A DNA stretch of 39,560 bases, taken from positions 102,018-141,577 of the forward strand of contig NZ_DHNR01000019.1 of the NCBI RefSeq assembly GCF_002409645.1. The letters run 5' to 3'. The position numbers and the translations under genes were made by a program. The first letter of the stretch is position 1. Every line of letters begins with the position of its first letter. Origin of the DNA: Acetobacter sp. UBA5411 (lineage in GTDB: Bacteria; Pseudomonadota; Alphaproteobacteria; Acetobacterales; Acetobacteraceae). This document shows, piece after piece, positions 1 to 8,063 of this stretch. The notes under the pieces were generated by a model. The model was not told the DNA's origin. It searched no databases and was given only the letters and a program-made list of their open reading frames with translations.

Positions 1-29
1 AAAAACGGGGCCGGAAGGCCCCGTTGTCG
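1..29 (-). terminator. Rho-independent terminator of cysK
   Basis: Read on the minus strand, a GC-rich stem (AACGGGGCC, loop about four bases, GGCCCCGTT) is followed by a run of T at the window edge. It starts 4 bases past the cysK stop codon, so it is the natural terminator of that gene. The T tract is cut by the window boundary. Confidence 0.85.
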
Positions 30-32
30 TAT

Positions 33-1022
33 TCACAGTCCGTTGAAAAGGGATGTGGAGAGATAACGTTCGGCAAAAGAAGGAGCGATGGCCACGATGG
101 TCTTGCCCTTGTTCTCAGGCTGATGCGCCAGCGTGACCGCAGCATGCAGGGCTGCACCCGATGAAATGCCAATGGGAATGCCATCCAGACGGGCACAGCG
201 CCGAGCAGCGGCGATGGCTTCCCGTTCCGAGACCGTCATGACGCCATCAAGCGCGCCAACATCGAGCGTGCGGGGGCAGAAGCCGGGACCGATACCCTGA
301 ATGCCGTGCGGGCCCGGTTCATCGCCATTGAGAATGGCGCTTTCAGCTGGTTCGACACCAAAAACCTCAAGTCCCAGTTTTTTCTTTTTCAGGGCGTGCG
401 CAATGCCTGAGGCCGTGCCGCCTGTTCCGACGCCAGCGACGACGACGTCGACTGCTCCAGCCGTATCGACCCAGATCTCCTCAGCCGTTGTCTGCTCATG
501 TACGAGTGGGTTGGCCGGATTGTCGAACTGTCCCGGCATCCAAGCGTCAGGTGTGGTTTTGAGGATTTCCTGCGCCCGGGCAATGGCGCCCGCCATACCG
601 AGGCGGGAAGGGGTCAGTTCGACCTGAGCATCCATCAGCCGAAGCATTTTACGACGCTCGATGGACGCGCCCTCCGGCATGGTCACAATCAGGCGATATC
701 CACGCGAAGCAGCGACAAATGCAAGAGAGATGCCCGTGTTGCCGGATGTGGGTTCAACCAGAACGCTCTTTCCGGGCGTGATAAGACCCTGTTCTTCTGC
801 CGCCAGCACCATGGCGGCACCGATACGGTCCTTCACTGACCCGAGAGGGTTAAAGAATTCAAGCTTCAGCAAAATGCGGGCCTGAAGTCTGTCTTCTTCC
901 ATCATACGAGGCAGGCCAACCAGAGGGGTGCCACCGACCACATCCACAACGGAATCGAAAATCCGTCCACGAGGAGGGGCAAACTTGAAATCAATATGGT
1001 CGGCTGGCGTCTGGGAGACCAT
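33..1022 (-). CDS. cysK: Cysteine synthase A (O-acetylserine sulfhydrylase)
   Basis: This is a PLP enzyme of the beta family that makes L-cysteine from O-acetylserine and sulfide in the cytoplasm. The 329 residues show the PLP lysine in GSVKDRIG (K64), the substrate loop PTSGNTG at 91-97, the phosphate-binding GTGGTASG at about 199-206, QGIGPGF at 242-248, and the PLP-pyridine serine in GISSGAA at about 285-291. Length is close to the usual 310-330, with about 25 extra N-terminal residues. The ATG follows an AGAGG ribosome site by 7 bases. A terminator lies directly downstream, so the gene is probably monocistronic. An Rrf2 regulator is divergent across a 255-base gap. The family also includes cystathionine beta-synthases and CysM, but the motif set and the lack of extra domains fit CysK best. 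Confidence 0.93.
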   Translation of the reverse strand: MVSQTPADHIDFKFAPPRGRIFDSVVDVVGGTPLVGLPRMMEEDRLQARILLKLEFFNPLGSVKDRIGAAMVLAAEEQGLITPGKSVLVEPTSGNTGISLAFVAASRGYRLIVTMPEGASIERRKMLRLMDAQVELTPSRLGMAGAIARAQEILKTTPDAWMPGQFDNPANPLVHEQTTAEEIWVDTAGAVDVVVAGVGTGGTASGIAHALKKKKLGLEVFGVEPAESAILNGDEPGPHGIQGIGPGFCPRTLDVGALDGVMTVSEREAIAAARRCARLDGIPIGISSGAALHAAVTLAHQPENKGKTIVAIAPSFAERYLSTSLFNGL

Positions 1023-1161
1023 TGCATAACCTCTTTTCTGGCGCTCTCTGCCGGCAGGACAGGGGGCTGAACCGTGCCGCTACGGAGAATCGATCTGGCT
1101 GAAGTCCTGAACAGACATCGCTTCCCGCAAATCGGGATATGCTGGTGAAATAGCACGACAG

Positions 1162-1250
1162 AGCAATGTGGATAAGTGTTGCTTTCATTGCTTTTCACTT
1201 TCATGGCATGGATATGTCGCCATCATGCAGATTGTCGGCTAATTGTCGGC
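1162..1250. promoter_or_regulatory. cysK / rrf2 divergent control region with repeats
   Basis: The 255-base gap between the cysK start and the rrf2 start holds two repeats. ATTGTCGGC occurs as an exact direct repeat at 1231-1239 and 1242-1250, spaced 11 bases, about one helical turn, and just 28 bases before the rrf2 start. AGCAATG at 1162-1168 is inverted as CATTGCT at 1186-1192. Either could be an operator for the adjacent Rrf2 protein. No convincing -35/-10 pair was chosen. This is inference from position and repetition only. Confidence 0.35.
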
Positions 1251-1277
1251 GGAACGAATGGCTTTGGGGAAGGCTCA

Positions 1278-1727
1278 ATGTTTTTGCGACGCGACCGTGC
1301 AATGACCGGCGTTATGATCATGCTGGATGTTGCATTTTATGCGGGGCGGACCGGTACCGTGAATGCAGCGGACATTGCCCAGAGAGCAGGACTGGTCCGA
1401 CGGGGTATCGAACCCCTGCTACAGATGCTGTCCCGCTCATCGTTGCTGGAAAGCGTCAGAGGGCCACGGGGAGGATATCGGCTGGGACGTCCGAGACGCG
1501 ATATTTCCATTTCGGAAATCGTCTCTACGGTCGTGAATACAGATCCCGAGGCCGATGATGGCTCTTCAGGCGATCTCTACCAGAAGGTTCTTGATCCTTT
1601 CTGGCGTGAAGAAGATGAGGCGATTACTGCCAGATTGCGTGAAATCACGCTGGATGATCTTGTTAGGAAGGCCGAAACGGCTGGTCTGCGTCGACCTCTG
1701 ACAGAACCGATCACCTTTTCGATATAA
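1278..1727 (+). CDS. Rrf2-family transcriptional regulator, cysteine-free (CymR-like?)
   Basis: This 149-residue winged-helix DNA-binding regulator shows the recognition helix region AADIAQRAGL at about 30-39 and the wing RGPRGGYRLGRP at about 61-72, both typical of Rrf2. I use the ATG at 1278 because GGGGAAGG precedes it at good distance. Longer in-frame starts back to 1176 have no family likeness. Iron-sulfur members such as IscR and NsrR carry three cysteines in the region after the wing, but this protein has no cysteine at all, so it cannot bind such a cluster through Cys. In that respect it resembles CymR, which in Bacillus works in complex with CysK. The gene is divergent from cysK, which makes cysK a likely target. 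The chain ends in TFSI, and a C-terminal isoleucine is the hallmark of CysK-binding tails. The family assignment is firm; the sulfur role is inference. Confidence 0.85.
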   Translation: MFLRRDRAMTGVMIMLDVAFYAGRTGTVNAADIAQRAGLVRRGIEPLLQMLSRSSLLESVRGPRGGYRLGRPRRDISISEIVSTVVNTDPEADDGSSGDLYQKVLDPFWREEDEAITARLREITLDDLVRKAETAGLRRPLTEPITFSI

Positions 1728-1730
1728 CGC

Positions 1731-1759
1731 CCTGATGCACTGTTAATCAGCACATCAGG
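1731..1759. repeat. Inverted repeat after rrf2
   Basis: CCTGATG at 1731-1737 pairs with CATCAGG at 1753-1759, with an inner CTG/CAG pair separated by two mismatches. It begins 4 bases after the rrf2 stop codon, between convergent genes. Neither strand shows a good T tract, so a terminator role is only possible. Confidence 0.35.
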
Positions 1760-1864
1760 AAAACCATCTAGGGTCTTGAATAAAGCGCGCAGACTTAGCG
1801 TTTGCGTGCTTTTGTTACCGTGCGACGCTTGGTTGTCGTCGTCGCCTTGCGCGTTTCCTTGCGT

Positions 1865-2344
1865 TCAGGCGTCGGGGGCGCTGACGGCTGGCTTCGGTAT
1901 GACCACACCTGTTGCATCAACTGTGACGTTGACTGTCAGGTTGTCGCGCTTCTGGCCAGGGCCACGGATCAGCACAACCGAGAATTTGTCGGGGCCGGAA
2001 TAGGCCATGACCGGCGTGTAGGCGATCTGTGTCTGCCCATCGAGCGTATAAAGGAACGCCTTGCCGTGCTCAGGCGTGGGCGAAACGCCAAAGGACGCAT
2101 AAGCGCCGCCATCGGGTGGGGCGACGGCCAGAACACAACGGCCATCATCGCTGCGGACAGTCATGGTGGCTACACGATCGCCCTGGGCGTCGGTCGTCGG
2201 TTTGGTGGTCTGGCAGACGGCGGATGTTTTCATGTAGCCGAATGGATCAGGCGATCCGTAACGACCGCTCTGAAGCGGACCATGATTACATCCGGCCAGA
2301 AAGCTGGTGGCCAGCACAGGCACGGCTAGGACTTTAAGACGCAC
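1865..2344 (-). CDS. Small lipoprotein, function unknown; C-terminus possibly frameshifted
   Basis: I do not recognise the family. The GTG at 2344 is preferred because GGAG lies 7 bases before it and the product then begins with a short basic stretch, a hydrophobic segment and the lipobox LAGC (lipid Cys at about 19). A longer start at 2407 would put 21 hydrophilic residues before the signal peptide. The mature part has two more cysteines and beta-rich, Thr/Val-rich sequence, including a YTLDGQTQIAYTP stretch that recalls Ig-like repeats of surface proteins. The reading frame stops at 1865 just after a run of five C (minus strand, 1874-1878). Dropping one base there opens a 23-codon tail rich in Thr, Lys and Arg that ends at 1795. 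The next gene also ends in such a tail. It is convergent with rrf2. Confidence 0.65.
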   Translation of the reverse strand: MRLKVLAVPVLATSFLAGCNHGPLQSGRYGSPDPFGYMKTSAVCQTTKPTTDAQGDRVATMTVRSDDGRCVLAVAPPDGGAYASFGVSPTPEHGKAFLYTLDGQTQIAYTPVMAYSGPDKFSVVLIRGPGQKRDNLTVNVTVDATGVVIPKPAVSAPDA

Positions 2345-2689
2345 GTAAAGGCTCCGCTTATCGCTGTTGACAACTGGGCGGACTGGCGGCGAATCCACCG
2401 ACCGCAATGAAATCCATCCCGCTCTAGAGCATCCGACTGCCGGTTGAAAGGCATGGCACAGGACGATTGTACGGATGCAGGAGGCGGATGCCGTCGAAAC
2501 GCCATAATCACGGCGGTATTATGGTCGCATGACAGATATGCCTGATATTTTTTCACGATAATATGTCGATAAAACCGTGTTTTGAGGCGACAGGTTGAGA
2601 AACAGGTTTCAGAATCCTCTCGCCATCAGGATGCGGGCGGTGCATACGTCTGAGCACGTTATATTCCATCTCTTTCAAAGAGGCTTTTC
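2345..2689. other. Intergenic region between two envelope protein genes
   Basis: This stretch lies between divergent genes and must hold both promoters. I see no coding potential. It is AT-richer around 2500-2590 and contains the short inverted repeat GAAAC-AG-GTTTC at 2599-2610. An AGAGG ribosome site sits before the ATG at 2690. I could not choose a promoter with confidence. Confidence 0.4.
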
Positions 2690-3223
2690 ATGTCCACAGG
2701 TCTGTTCCGTCTCGCGATCGCCAGTGTGGTTTCCCTTGGTCTCACCGCTGGCTCCGGGGCCTTTGCCGCAAGCTGTAGCGGCTCTCCGGCTGCTGAAGCC
2801 TTCGATGTGCAGGGACTCAAAAGCGAACTGATGGTGACAGCCCTCTCCTGCAAAGCTCAGGACCGTTACAACGCCTTTGTCGAAAAGTTTCGTACGAAGC
2901 TTCTGGCCGAGGAGCAGCGCCTGAACACCTACTTCCGCACGACATACGGAAAGCGGGCTCAGGTTGAGCATGACGACTACATCACGCAGCTGGCGAACGT
3001 GCAGTCCGAAAAGGGTCTACAGTCAGGGACCATATTCTGTGATCAGCGCATGGGCATGTTCGATGAGGTCGTCGCTCTGGATGATGAGCATGATCTTTCT
3101 AAATATGCTCAGGCAAAAGACATCACGCAGCCTGCAACATTCGAGACCTGTGCGGCGCCTGCCGTAGAGAAAACCACCCAGACACGCAGCCGCACCCGTC
3201 GTCGCACAGCACGCAAGGTGTAA
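2690..3223 (+). CDS. Secreted/periplasmic protein, function unknown
   Basis: The 177-residue product begins with a clear Sec signal peptide, cleaved most likely after AFA at about residue 26. The mature chain is largely helical and charged, with the cysteines ASCSG, LSCKA, IFCDQ and ETCAA, enough for two disulfides. The C-terminus (about 158-177) is a strongly basic Thr/Arg repeat-like tail, TQTRSRTRRRTARKV. The ATG has AGAGG 6 bases upstream. parE follows after 54 bases on the same strand. I know of no function, and similar small secreted proteins are common and unnamed in this group of bacteria. Confidence 0.75.
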   Translation: MSTGLFRLAIASVVSLGLTAGSGAFAASCSGSPAAEAFDVQGLKSELMVTALSCKAQDRYNAFVEKFRTKLLAEEQRLNTYFRTTYGKRAQVEHDDYITQLANVQSEKGLQSGTIFCDQRMGMFDEVVALDDEHDLSKYAQAKDITQPATFETCAAPAVEKTTQTRSRTRRRTARKV

Positions 3224-3277
3224 CGTCCAGAATCTGAGTTCTTGACGAATCATCCGTAGAGGGAGACAGAACCGGGC

Positions 3278-5311
3278 ATGAGCGATCTTTTCTCAGGCAC
3301 CGGATCTCCTTCTCCCTCCCAGCCGACGCCGCAAAAAACGCAGCAGGCTGCGTCCGCGTCGGGTCAGAACTATGACGCCAGCTCCATCGAGGTGCTGGAA
3401 GGGCTTGAGCCTGTCCGTCGTCGTCCCGGCATGTATATTGGCGGAACGGACGAAGGTGCGCTGCATCATCTCGCCGCTGAAATTCTCGATAACTCGATGG
3501 ACGAGGCAGTCGCTGGCCACGCCACGACCATTGATGTCACGCTTGAGCCCGAAAACTGGCTGACGGTGCGGGATAATGGACGTGGTATTCCCGTCGATCC
3601 TCATCCTCGTTTTCCTGACCGTTCGGCGCTCGAAGTCATTCTCACGACGCTGCATGCGGGCGGTAAGTTCTCGGGCAAGTCCTATGCGACATCCGGTGGT
3701 CTGCACGGTGTGGGTTCATCCGTGGTCAACGCGCTGTCGACCCGCATGGAAGTGGAAGTCGCCCGCGATAAAACACTGTGGCGGCAAATCTATGCGCGGG
3801 GCATTCCCCAGACACCCATAGAAAAGGTCGGCGCTGCCCCCAACCGACGTGGGACGCAGATACGTTTTCAGCCCGATCCGGAAATTTTTGGAACACATGC
3901 ATTCCAGCCTGCACGTCTCTACAAGCTGTGCCGCTCGAAAGCCTTCCTGTTCCGTGGAGTAACGATCCGCTGGAATTGCGATCCGTCCCTGATCAAGGCG
4001 GGTGATGAAACACCTGCTGAAGCGGTTCTGCATTTCCCCGGCGGTCTGGCCGACAGTCTGGCTGACGAACTCGGCAAAAATGCGCCTCTGCTGGCTCCGA
4101 TCTGGTCCGGTGACGCCGAGCTTCCTGAAACCAATGGTGTGTCTGGCGGCAGGGTTGAGTGGGCGATCGCCTTTCTCGAATCCGGCACGGCCAGCTTCGC
4201 GTCATTCTGCAACACCATTCCGACGCCGCTCGGCGGCACGCATGAGGCAGGTTGTCGGGCGGCACTAGTCAAGGGGTTTCGCGCCTGGGGCGATCAGCGA
4301 TCCAACAAGCGGGCGAGCATTGTCACTGCTGAAGATATTCTCGGCTGCACCGCCATTCAGCTTTCCGCTTTTGTCCGTGATCCGCAGTTTCAGGGGCAGA
4401 CCAAGGAAAAGCTGACCAGTGCCGAGGCGTCGAAACTTGTCGAGACTGCGCTGCGTGATCGGTTCGATCACTGGCTGTCAGGCAATCCGACACAGGCTGA
4501 CTCGCTACTGGCGTTTGTCGTCGAGCGCGCGGAGGATCGTCTGCGTCGTCGGGAGCAGAAAGATACGCCGCGCAAGAGCGCCACGCGGCGTTTGCGTCTG
4601 CCCGGCAAGCTGACGGACTGCACGCGCGAGAAAGCCGAGGAAACCGAGATTTTTCTCGTGGAGGGTGACTCGGCTGGCGGATCAGCGAAGCAGGCGCGTA
4701 ATCGTGAGACACAGGCAGTGTTGCCGCTGCGTGGTAAAATCCTCAACGTCGCTAGTGCCACGAGTGAAAAGCTGCGTGGCAATCAGGAACTGAGTGATCT
4801 GGTCGAAGCGCTGGGTTGCGGAACCGGGGATCGCTTCGATCTGACGAGGCTGCGCTACGGACGTGTCATCATCATGACCGATGCTGATGTGGACGGTGCG
4901 CACATTGCGTCCCTACTCATGACATTCTTCTACCGCGAACTGCCTGAACTGGTCCGCGCTGGACGTCTCTATCTCGCCCAGCCGCCACTCTACCGCCTGA
5001 CGCATGGCGCCAAGACGGTTTACGCGATGGATGACGCCGACAAGGACCGGAAGATCAGGACCGATTTCAAGGCGAATGCGAAAGTGGAAGTCTCACGCTT
5101 TAAAGGTCTTGGCGAAATGCCGCCGAAAGATCTCAAGGAGACGACCATGGATCCAAAGCGACGCACCCTGCTGCGCGTGGTGATTCATTCGGACGACAGA
5201 CTGGAGACGCGGGAGCGTGTGGAAAGTCTGATGGGGCGCAAGCCGGAACTGCGTTTCGCGTTTATTCAGGAACACGCCCAGTCCCAGTCAGTGGAAATGC
5301 TCGATATCTGA
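3278..5311 (+). CDS. parE: DNA topoisomerase IV subunit B
   Basis: This is the ATPase subunit of topoisomerase IV, which unlinks daughter chromosomes together with ParC. The 677 residues carry the GHKL ATPase domain (E68 and N72 in AAEILDN, DNGRG at 99-103, GLHGVG at 141-146), the transducer domain with the QTK loop (374-376), and the TOPRIM domain with EGDSAGG (462-468) and the metal-binding DADVDG (535-540). A C-terminal FKGLGEMPPKDLKETTMDP segment follows. The sequence after EGDSAGG reads SAKQARNRETQAVLPLRGK; QAR rather than QGR favours ParE over GyrB. Residues 1-30 are a low-complexity Ser/Pro/Gln extension. It converges with the glycosyltransferase-like gene, with a hairpin between them. 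Confidence 0.92.
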   Translation: MSDLFSGTGSPSPSQPTPQKTQQAASASGQNYDASSIEVLEGLEPVRRRPGMYIGGTDEGALHHLAAEILDNSMDEAVAGHATTIDVTLEPENWLTVRDNGRGIPVDPHPRFPDRSALEVILTTLHAGGKFSGKSYATSGGLHGVGSSVVNALSTRMEVEVARDKTLWRQIYARGIPQTPIEKVGAAPNRRGTQIRFQPDPEIFGTHAFQPARLYKLCRSKAFLFRGVTIRWNCDPSLIKAGDETPAEAVLHFPGGLADSLADELGKNAPLLAPIWSGDAELPETNGVSGGRVEWAIAFLESGTASFASFCNTIPTPLGGTHEAGCRAALVKGFRAWGDQRSNKRASIVTAEDILGCTAIQLSAFVRDPQFQGQTKEKLTSAEASKLVETALRDRFDHWLSGNPTQADSLLAFVVERAEDRLRRREQKDTPRKSATRRLRLPGKLTDCTREKAEETEIFLVEGDSAGGSAKQARNRETQAVLPLRGKILNVASATSEKLRGNQELSDLVEALGCGTGDRFDLTRLRYGRVIIMTDADVDGAHIASLLMTFFYRELPELVRAGRLYLAQPPLYRLTHGAKTVYAMDDADKDRKIRTDFKANAKVEVSRFKGLGEMPPKDLKETTMDPKRRTLLRVVIHSDDRLETRERVESLMGRKPELRFAFIQEHAQSQSVEMLDI

Positions 5312-5323
5312 GCTGGCAAGGAC

Positions 5324-5349
5324 GGTCCCGGTTGTCTTGCACCGGGACC
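5324..5349. terminator. Hairpin between convergent parE and TPR gene
   Basis: GGTCCCGG (5324-5331) and CCGGGACC (5342-5349) form a perfect 8-bp stem with a 10-base loop, 12 bases after the parE stop and 8 bases before the end of the opposite gene. There is no long T tract on either side, so it may be a weak or factor-assisted bidirectional terminator. Confidence 0.45.
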
Positions 5350-5357
5350 GGTCTCAG

Positions 5358-6803
5358 TCAGGCGTCGGTTCTTTCGGGCATCTTCTCTGACTGATGCTGT
5401 TTTTCCAATATTTTCAGATCTTTTGCCATCTGTGCCACAGGGCCGGACCAGTCGAGTGGTTTGTCCTGCTGGTAGATCCGCACACTCGTGTACCACGGTG
5501 AGTCCGTGCGGTTGGAAAGCCAGCGCCAGCATTGATCATAACGTGACAATAGCCAGACAGGCTTGCCGATCCCTGCCGCAACATGCGCGGTGGACGTATC
5601 GACTGCGATCACCAGATCCAGATTGGCGATCAGCGCGGCTGTATCTCCGAAATCGTGCAACTCGTCAGTGTAATCAATCAGTTTCATGCCTGTGGGCGGC
5701 GTGCGGGTCTGAGATGATTGCTCACCAACCTGCAAGCTGAAGAAAACGGGGTCTGGAGCACTGTTGGCCAAAGGAGCGAGGGCTGCCAGTGTGGTGGAGC
5801 GGCGTCTGTCAGCGACTTCTGCTTCCCGAATTTCACTATGTGGCGCACCAGCCCAGACAAGGCCGATTTTAAGAGGATGACCGGCAGGAGTGTCCTTCTG
5901 TATGTGCTGCGCCCACTTCCGGACTTTTTCGGGGTCGGGTTTCAGAAAACCTTCCGGTGAAGGCAGCGTATCAAGCGTCATATTCAGCGCAAGCGGCAGA
6001 CTGAGAACCGGGCACTGGAGGTCATGCGCAGGGGCCGGATCTTTTTCGCTGACAAAGCGGGCCTGCGGAAAAGAGCGGGCCAGCAGACCCTGCAGTTCGG
6101 GTCGAACCCGTACGACGACCGTTCCGCCAAGTTTTGCAGCCAGCGGAATGAAACGGGAAAACTGCAGGACGTCGCCAAACCCGCCCTCGGTGTGAATCAG
6201 CAGTCTTTTGCCGTCGAACCGTTCCCCTCGCCACAGAGGGACGTCAAAACCATGGTGACGTGCCGTCCTGATCTTCCAGCGCCACTCATACTCGGCGAAT
6301 CCCTCAGGGTAATTACCCTGAGCCAGCAGCGAGAGGGCGTAGTTTGTATGGGCTTCGGGGCTGTCAGCAGCCAGTTCCACGGCAACCCGGTGAAACTTCT
6401 GAGCCATCTCGTGCTGGCCCCGGTGGCTATCCAGAGCGACCCCGAGGTTAGTGGCCGCCAGAGGGTGTTCCAAGCTGATGCTCAGACACTTTGAATAAGC
6501 GGCAATCGCCTCGTCATAGCGTTGCTGTGATTGCAGGGCGTTGCCCAGATTACACCAGGCGTCGGCAAGCTGCGGAGCCAGAGCAACGGCGCGACTCAGA
6601 ACCTCAAGCGCAGGTTCGAAACGGCAGATACCGATCAGCAGGCCGCCGTAATTACTGAGCGTCAGCGCGTCTCGCGGCTCTTCGCCAATCCGTTTTCGGT
6701 AGACAGCTTCTGCTTCCAGAAGCCGTCCTTCACGCTGTAGCTGCGTGCCGGCATCGGAGAAAAAAATTGTATTATCGGAGTGGGGAGCGGGCGAGGAGGT
6801 CAT
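5358..6803 (-). CDS. TPR protein with C-terminal glycosyltransferase (GT9/heptosyltransferase-like) domain
   Basis: The 481-residue protein has two parts. Residues about 15-175 are tandem tetratricopeptide repeats (for example AWCNLGNALQSQQRYDEAIAAYSKCL), a protein-interaction solenoid. Residues about 200-460 hold the segment LLIHTEGGFGDVLQFSRF and, near the end, DLVIAVDTSTAHVAAGIGKPVWLL, which match the N- and C-terminal lobes of ADP-heptose-type glycosyltransferases. Such TPR-GT fusions are frequent in alphaproteobacteria and are usually linked to cell-surface glycans, but the donor and acceptor are unknown. There is no signal peptide, so the protein is probably cytoplasmic. It lies downstream of the folE terminator and so should have its own promoter, which I could not identify. 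The start has only a weak TAGGG-like site. Confidence 0.78.
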   Translation of the reverse strand: MTSSPAPHSDNTIFFSDAGTQLQREGRLLEAEAVYRKRIGEEPRDALTLSNYGGLLIGICRFEPALEVLSRAVALAPQLADAWCNLGNALQSQQRYDEAIAAYSKCLSISLEHPLAATNLGVALDSHRGQHEMAQKFHRVAVELAADSPEAHTNYALSLLAQGNYPEGFAEYEWRWKIRTARHHGFDVPLWRGERFDGKRLLIHTEGGFGDVLQFSRFIPLAAKLGGTVVVRVRPELQGLLARSFPQARFVSEKDPAPAHDLQCPVLSLPLALNMTLDTLPSPEGFLKPDPEKVRKWAQHIQKDTPAGHPLKIGLVWAGAPHSEIREAEVADRRRSTTLAALAPLANSAPDPVFFSLQVGEQSSQTRTPPTGMKLIDYTDELHDFGDTAALIANLDLVIAVDTSTAHVAAGIGKPVWLLSRYDQCWRWLSNRTDSPWYTSVRIYQQDKPLDWSGPVAQMAKDLKILEKQHQSEKMPERTDA

Positions 6804-6829
6804 GAACCCTACGTTCGCCCGACAGACTT

Positions 6830-6869
6830 AAAAAAATGTGACCTGAAAGCACATCATGCCTTCAGGTCA
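6830..6869 (-). terminator. Rho-independent terminator of folE
   Basis: On the minus strand, TGACCTGAA pairs with TTCAGGTCA across a loop of about 13 bases, followed by CA and seven T. It lies just past the folE stop codon and before the TPR gene. It is the first strong terminator downstream of metZ. Confidence 0.88.
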
Positions 6870-6874
6870 GTCAA

Positions 6875-7486
6875 TCATGCAGAAAAGTCATTCATGCCTG
6901 GACGGTTCAGCATGGACAGCAGCTCCCGGCGGGTATCCGAGTTGTCACGGAAAACGCCCAGCATGCGGCTGGTCACCATGGATACGCCGGGACGATGCAC
7001 GCCGCGCGTGGTCATGCACTGGTGTCCGGCTTCGATGATGACCGCCGTGCCGTAGGGCTCAAGAACACTGTCAATCGTGTTGGCGATCTGGGATGTCAGA
7101 CGCTCCTGAATCTGGAAACGCCGGGAATATGCTTCCACCACGCGGGCGAGTTTGGAAATGCCGACAACCCGCTTGCGGGGGAGGTAAGCAACGTGTGCAC
7201 GACCGATGATCGGCACCATGTGGTGCTCGCAATGACTCTCAAGACGGATGTCACGCAGCAGGACGATCTCGTCATAATCATCGACTTCCGAGAAGGTGCG
7301 CTGGAGCAATTCTTCCGGATTGACCGCATAGCCTTCGAAAAACTCTTCGTAGGAACGGACGACGCGGGACGGCGTGTCCAGCAGCCCTTCACGTGCCGGA
7401 TCTTCACCGGCCCAGCGCAGCATTACCCGGACGGCCTCCTCGGCTTCCTCGCGGGAAGGGCGGACAGGCGTAAGAGGATTGGTCAT
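6875..7486 (-). CDS. folE: GTP cyclohydrolase I
   Basis: The enzyme converts GTP to 7,8-dihydroneopterin triphosphate, the first step of folate (and queuosine) synthesis, as a homodecamer. The 203-residue protein has the family's zinc site, C86 and H89 in ESHCEHHMVP and C157 in GHQCMTTRG, and the GTP-binding stretch GISKLARVVEAYSRR at about 109-123. Length is normal. The start at 7486 gives a short N-terminal arm as usual. It lies 82 bases after apaG on the same strand with no terminator between them, so read-through from metZ-apaG is possible. A strong terminator follows it. Confidence 0.95.
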   Translation of the reverse strand: MTNPLTPVRPSREEAEEAVRVMLRWAGEDPAREGLLDTPSRVVRSYEEFFEGYAVNPEELLQRTFSEVDDYDEIVLLRDIRLESHCEHHMVPIIGRAHVAYLPRKRVVGISKLARVVEAYSRRFQIQERLTSQIANTIDSVLEPYGTAVIIEAGHQCMTTRGVHRPGVSMVTSRMLGVFRDNSDTRRELLSMLNRPGMNDFSA

Positions 7487-7568
7487 CAGGTCGATCTCTG
7501 TTGGGAAGGTGAGCGCGTGCCATCGGATCGCATGGCGACCGGGTCATAGCGGAAAATTCGAGGAAAAA

Positions 7569-8045
7569 TCAGTGTAGCATGCTCGGCTGATAGGGACTGT
7601 CGAGGCTGAAGGCCGGAATGCGCACATCGAAAAGGCGTCTGCCCGGCTCTTCCACCATGTGAAAGAAGCCACGCATGATGCCGCTTGGCGTGTCGAGAGA
7701 CGCGCCGGAGGTGTATTCAAAACCGCCACCGGGTTCGAGGATGGGTTGTTCGCCGACCACACCTTCGCCGCGAACGCGATCGATATGTCCGTTGGCGTCA
7801 ATGATTTCCCATGACCGCTCCAGAAGTTGGACCGTGTTCGGTCCATGATTCTCGATGCGGATACGGTAGCCCCAGCAGTAGGAATGTTCGTCTGGCTGGG
7901 ACTGATCGTCGAGCCAGAAAGCCCGAACGACAATCCGGATATTGTCCGTCGTGGCCTCGTAGGACGGCAATGCCGCAATGGCTTCGTTCAAGGCCGCTTC
8001 AGGGTCTTCGAACAGCTTGGGCGGCATGGGCGGCCTCGAGGACAT
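7569..8045 (-). CDS. apaG: ApaG domain protein
   Basis: ApaG proteins have a fibronectin-III-like beta sandwich. Their molecular role is unclear; mutants in enterobacteria affect Co2+/Mg2+ handling and diadenosine tetraphosphate levels. The signature is plain: YRIRIENHGPNTVQLLERSWEI at about 60-81, GEGVVGEQPILEPGGGFEYTSG at about 93-114, and TPSGIMRGFFHMV. At 158 residues it is about 30 longer than the E. coli protein because of an N-terminal extension. GGGAG stands 8 bases before the ATG. It starts 18 bases after the metZ stop, so the two are probably one transcript. Confidence 0.92.
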   Translation of the reverse strand: MSSRPPMPPKLFEDPEAALNEAIAALPSYEATTDNIRIVVRAFWLDDQSQPDEHSYCWGYRIRIENHGPNTVQLLERSWEIIDANGHIDRVRGEGVVGEQPILEPGGGFEYTSGASLDTPSGIMRGFFHMVEEPGRRLFDVRIPAFSLDSPYQPSMLH

Positions 8046-8063
8046 GATCGGGAACTCCCTTGT

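Noticed and set aside
301..885. Plus-strand open frames opposite cysK
   Set aside because: They lie inside the cysK gene on the other strand, show no domain likeness and arise from GC-rich codon bias.
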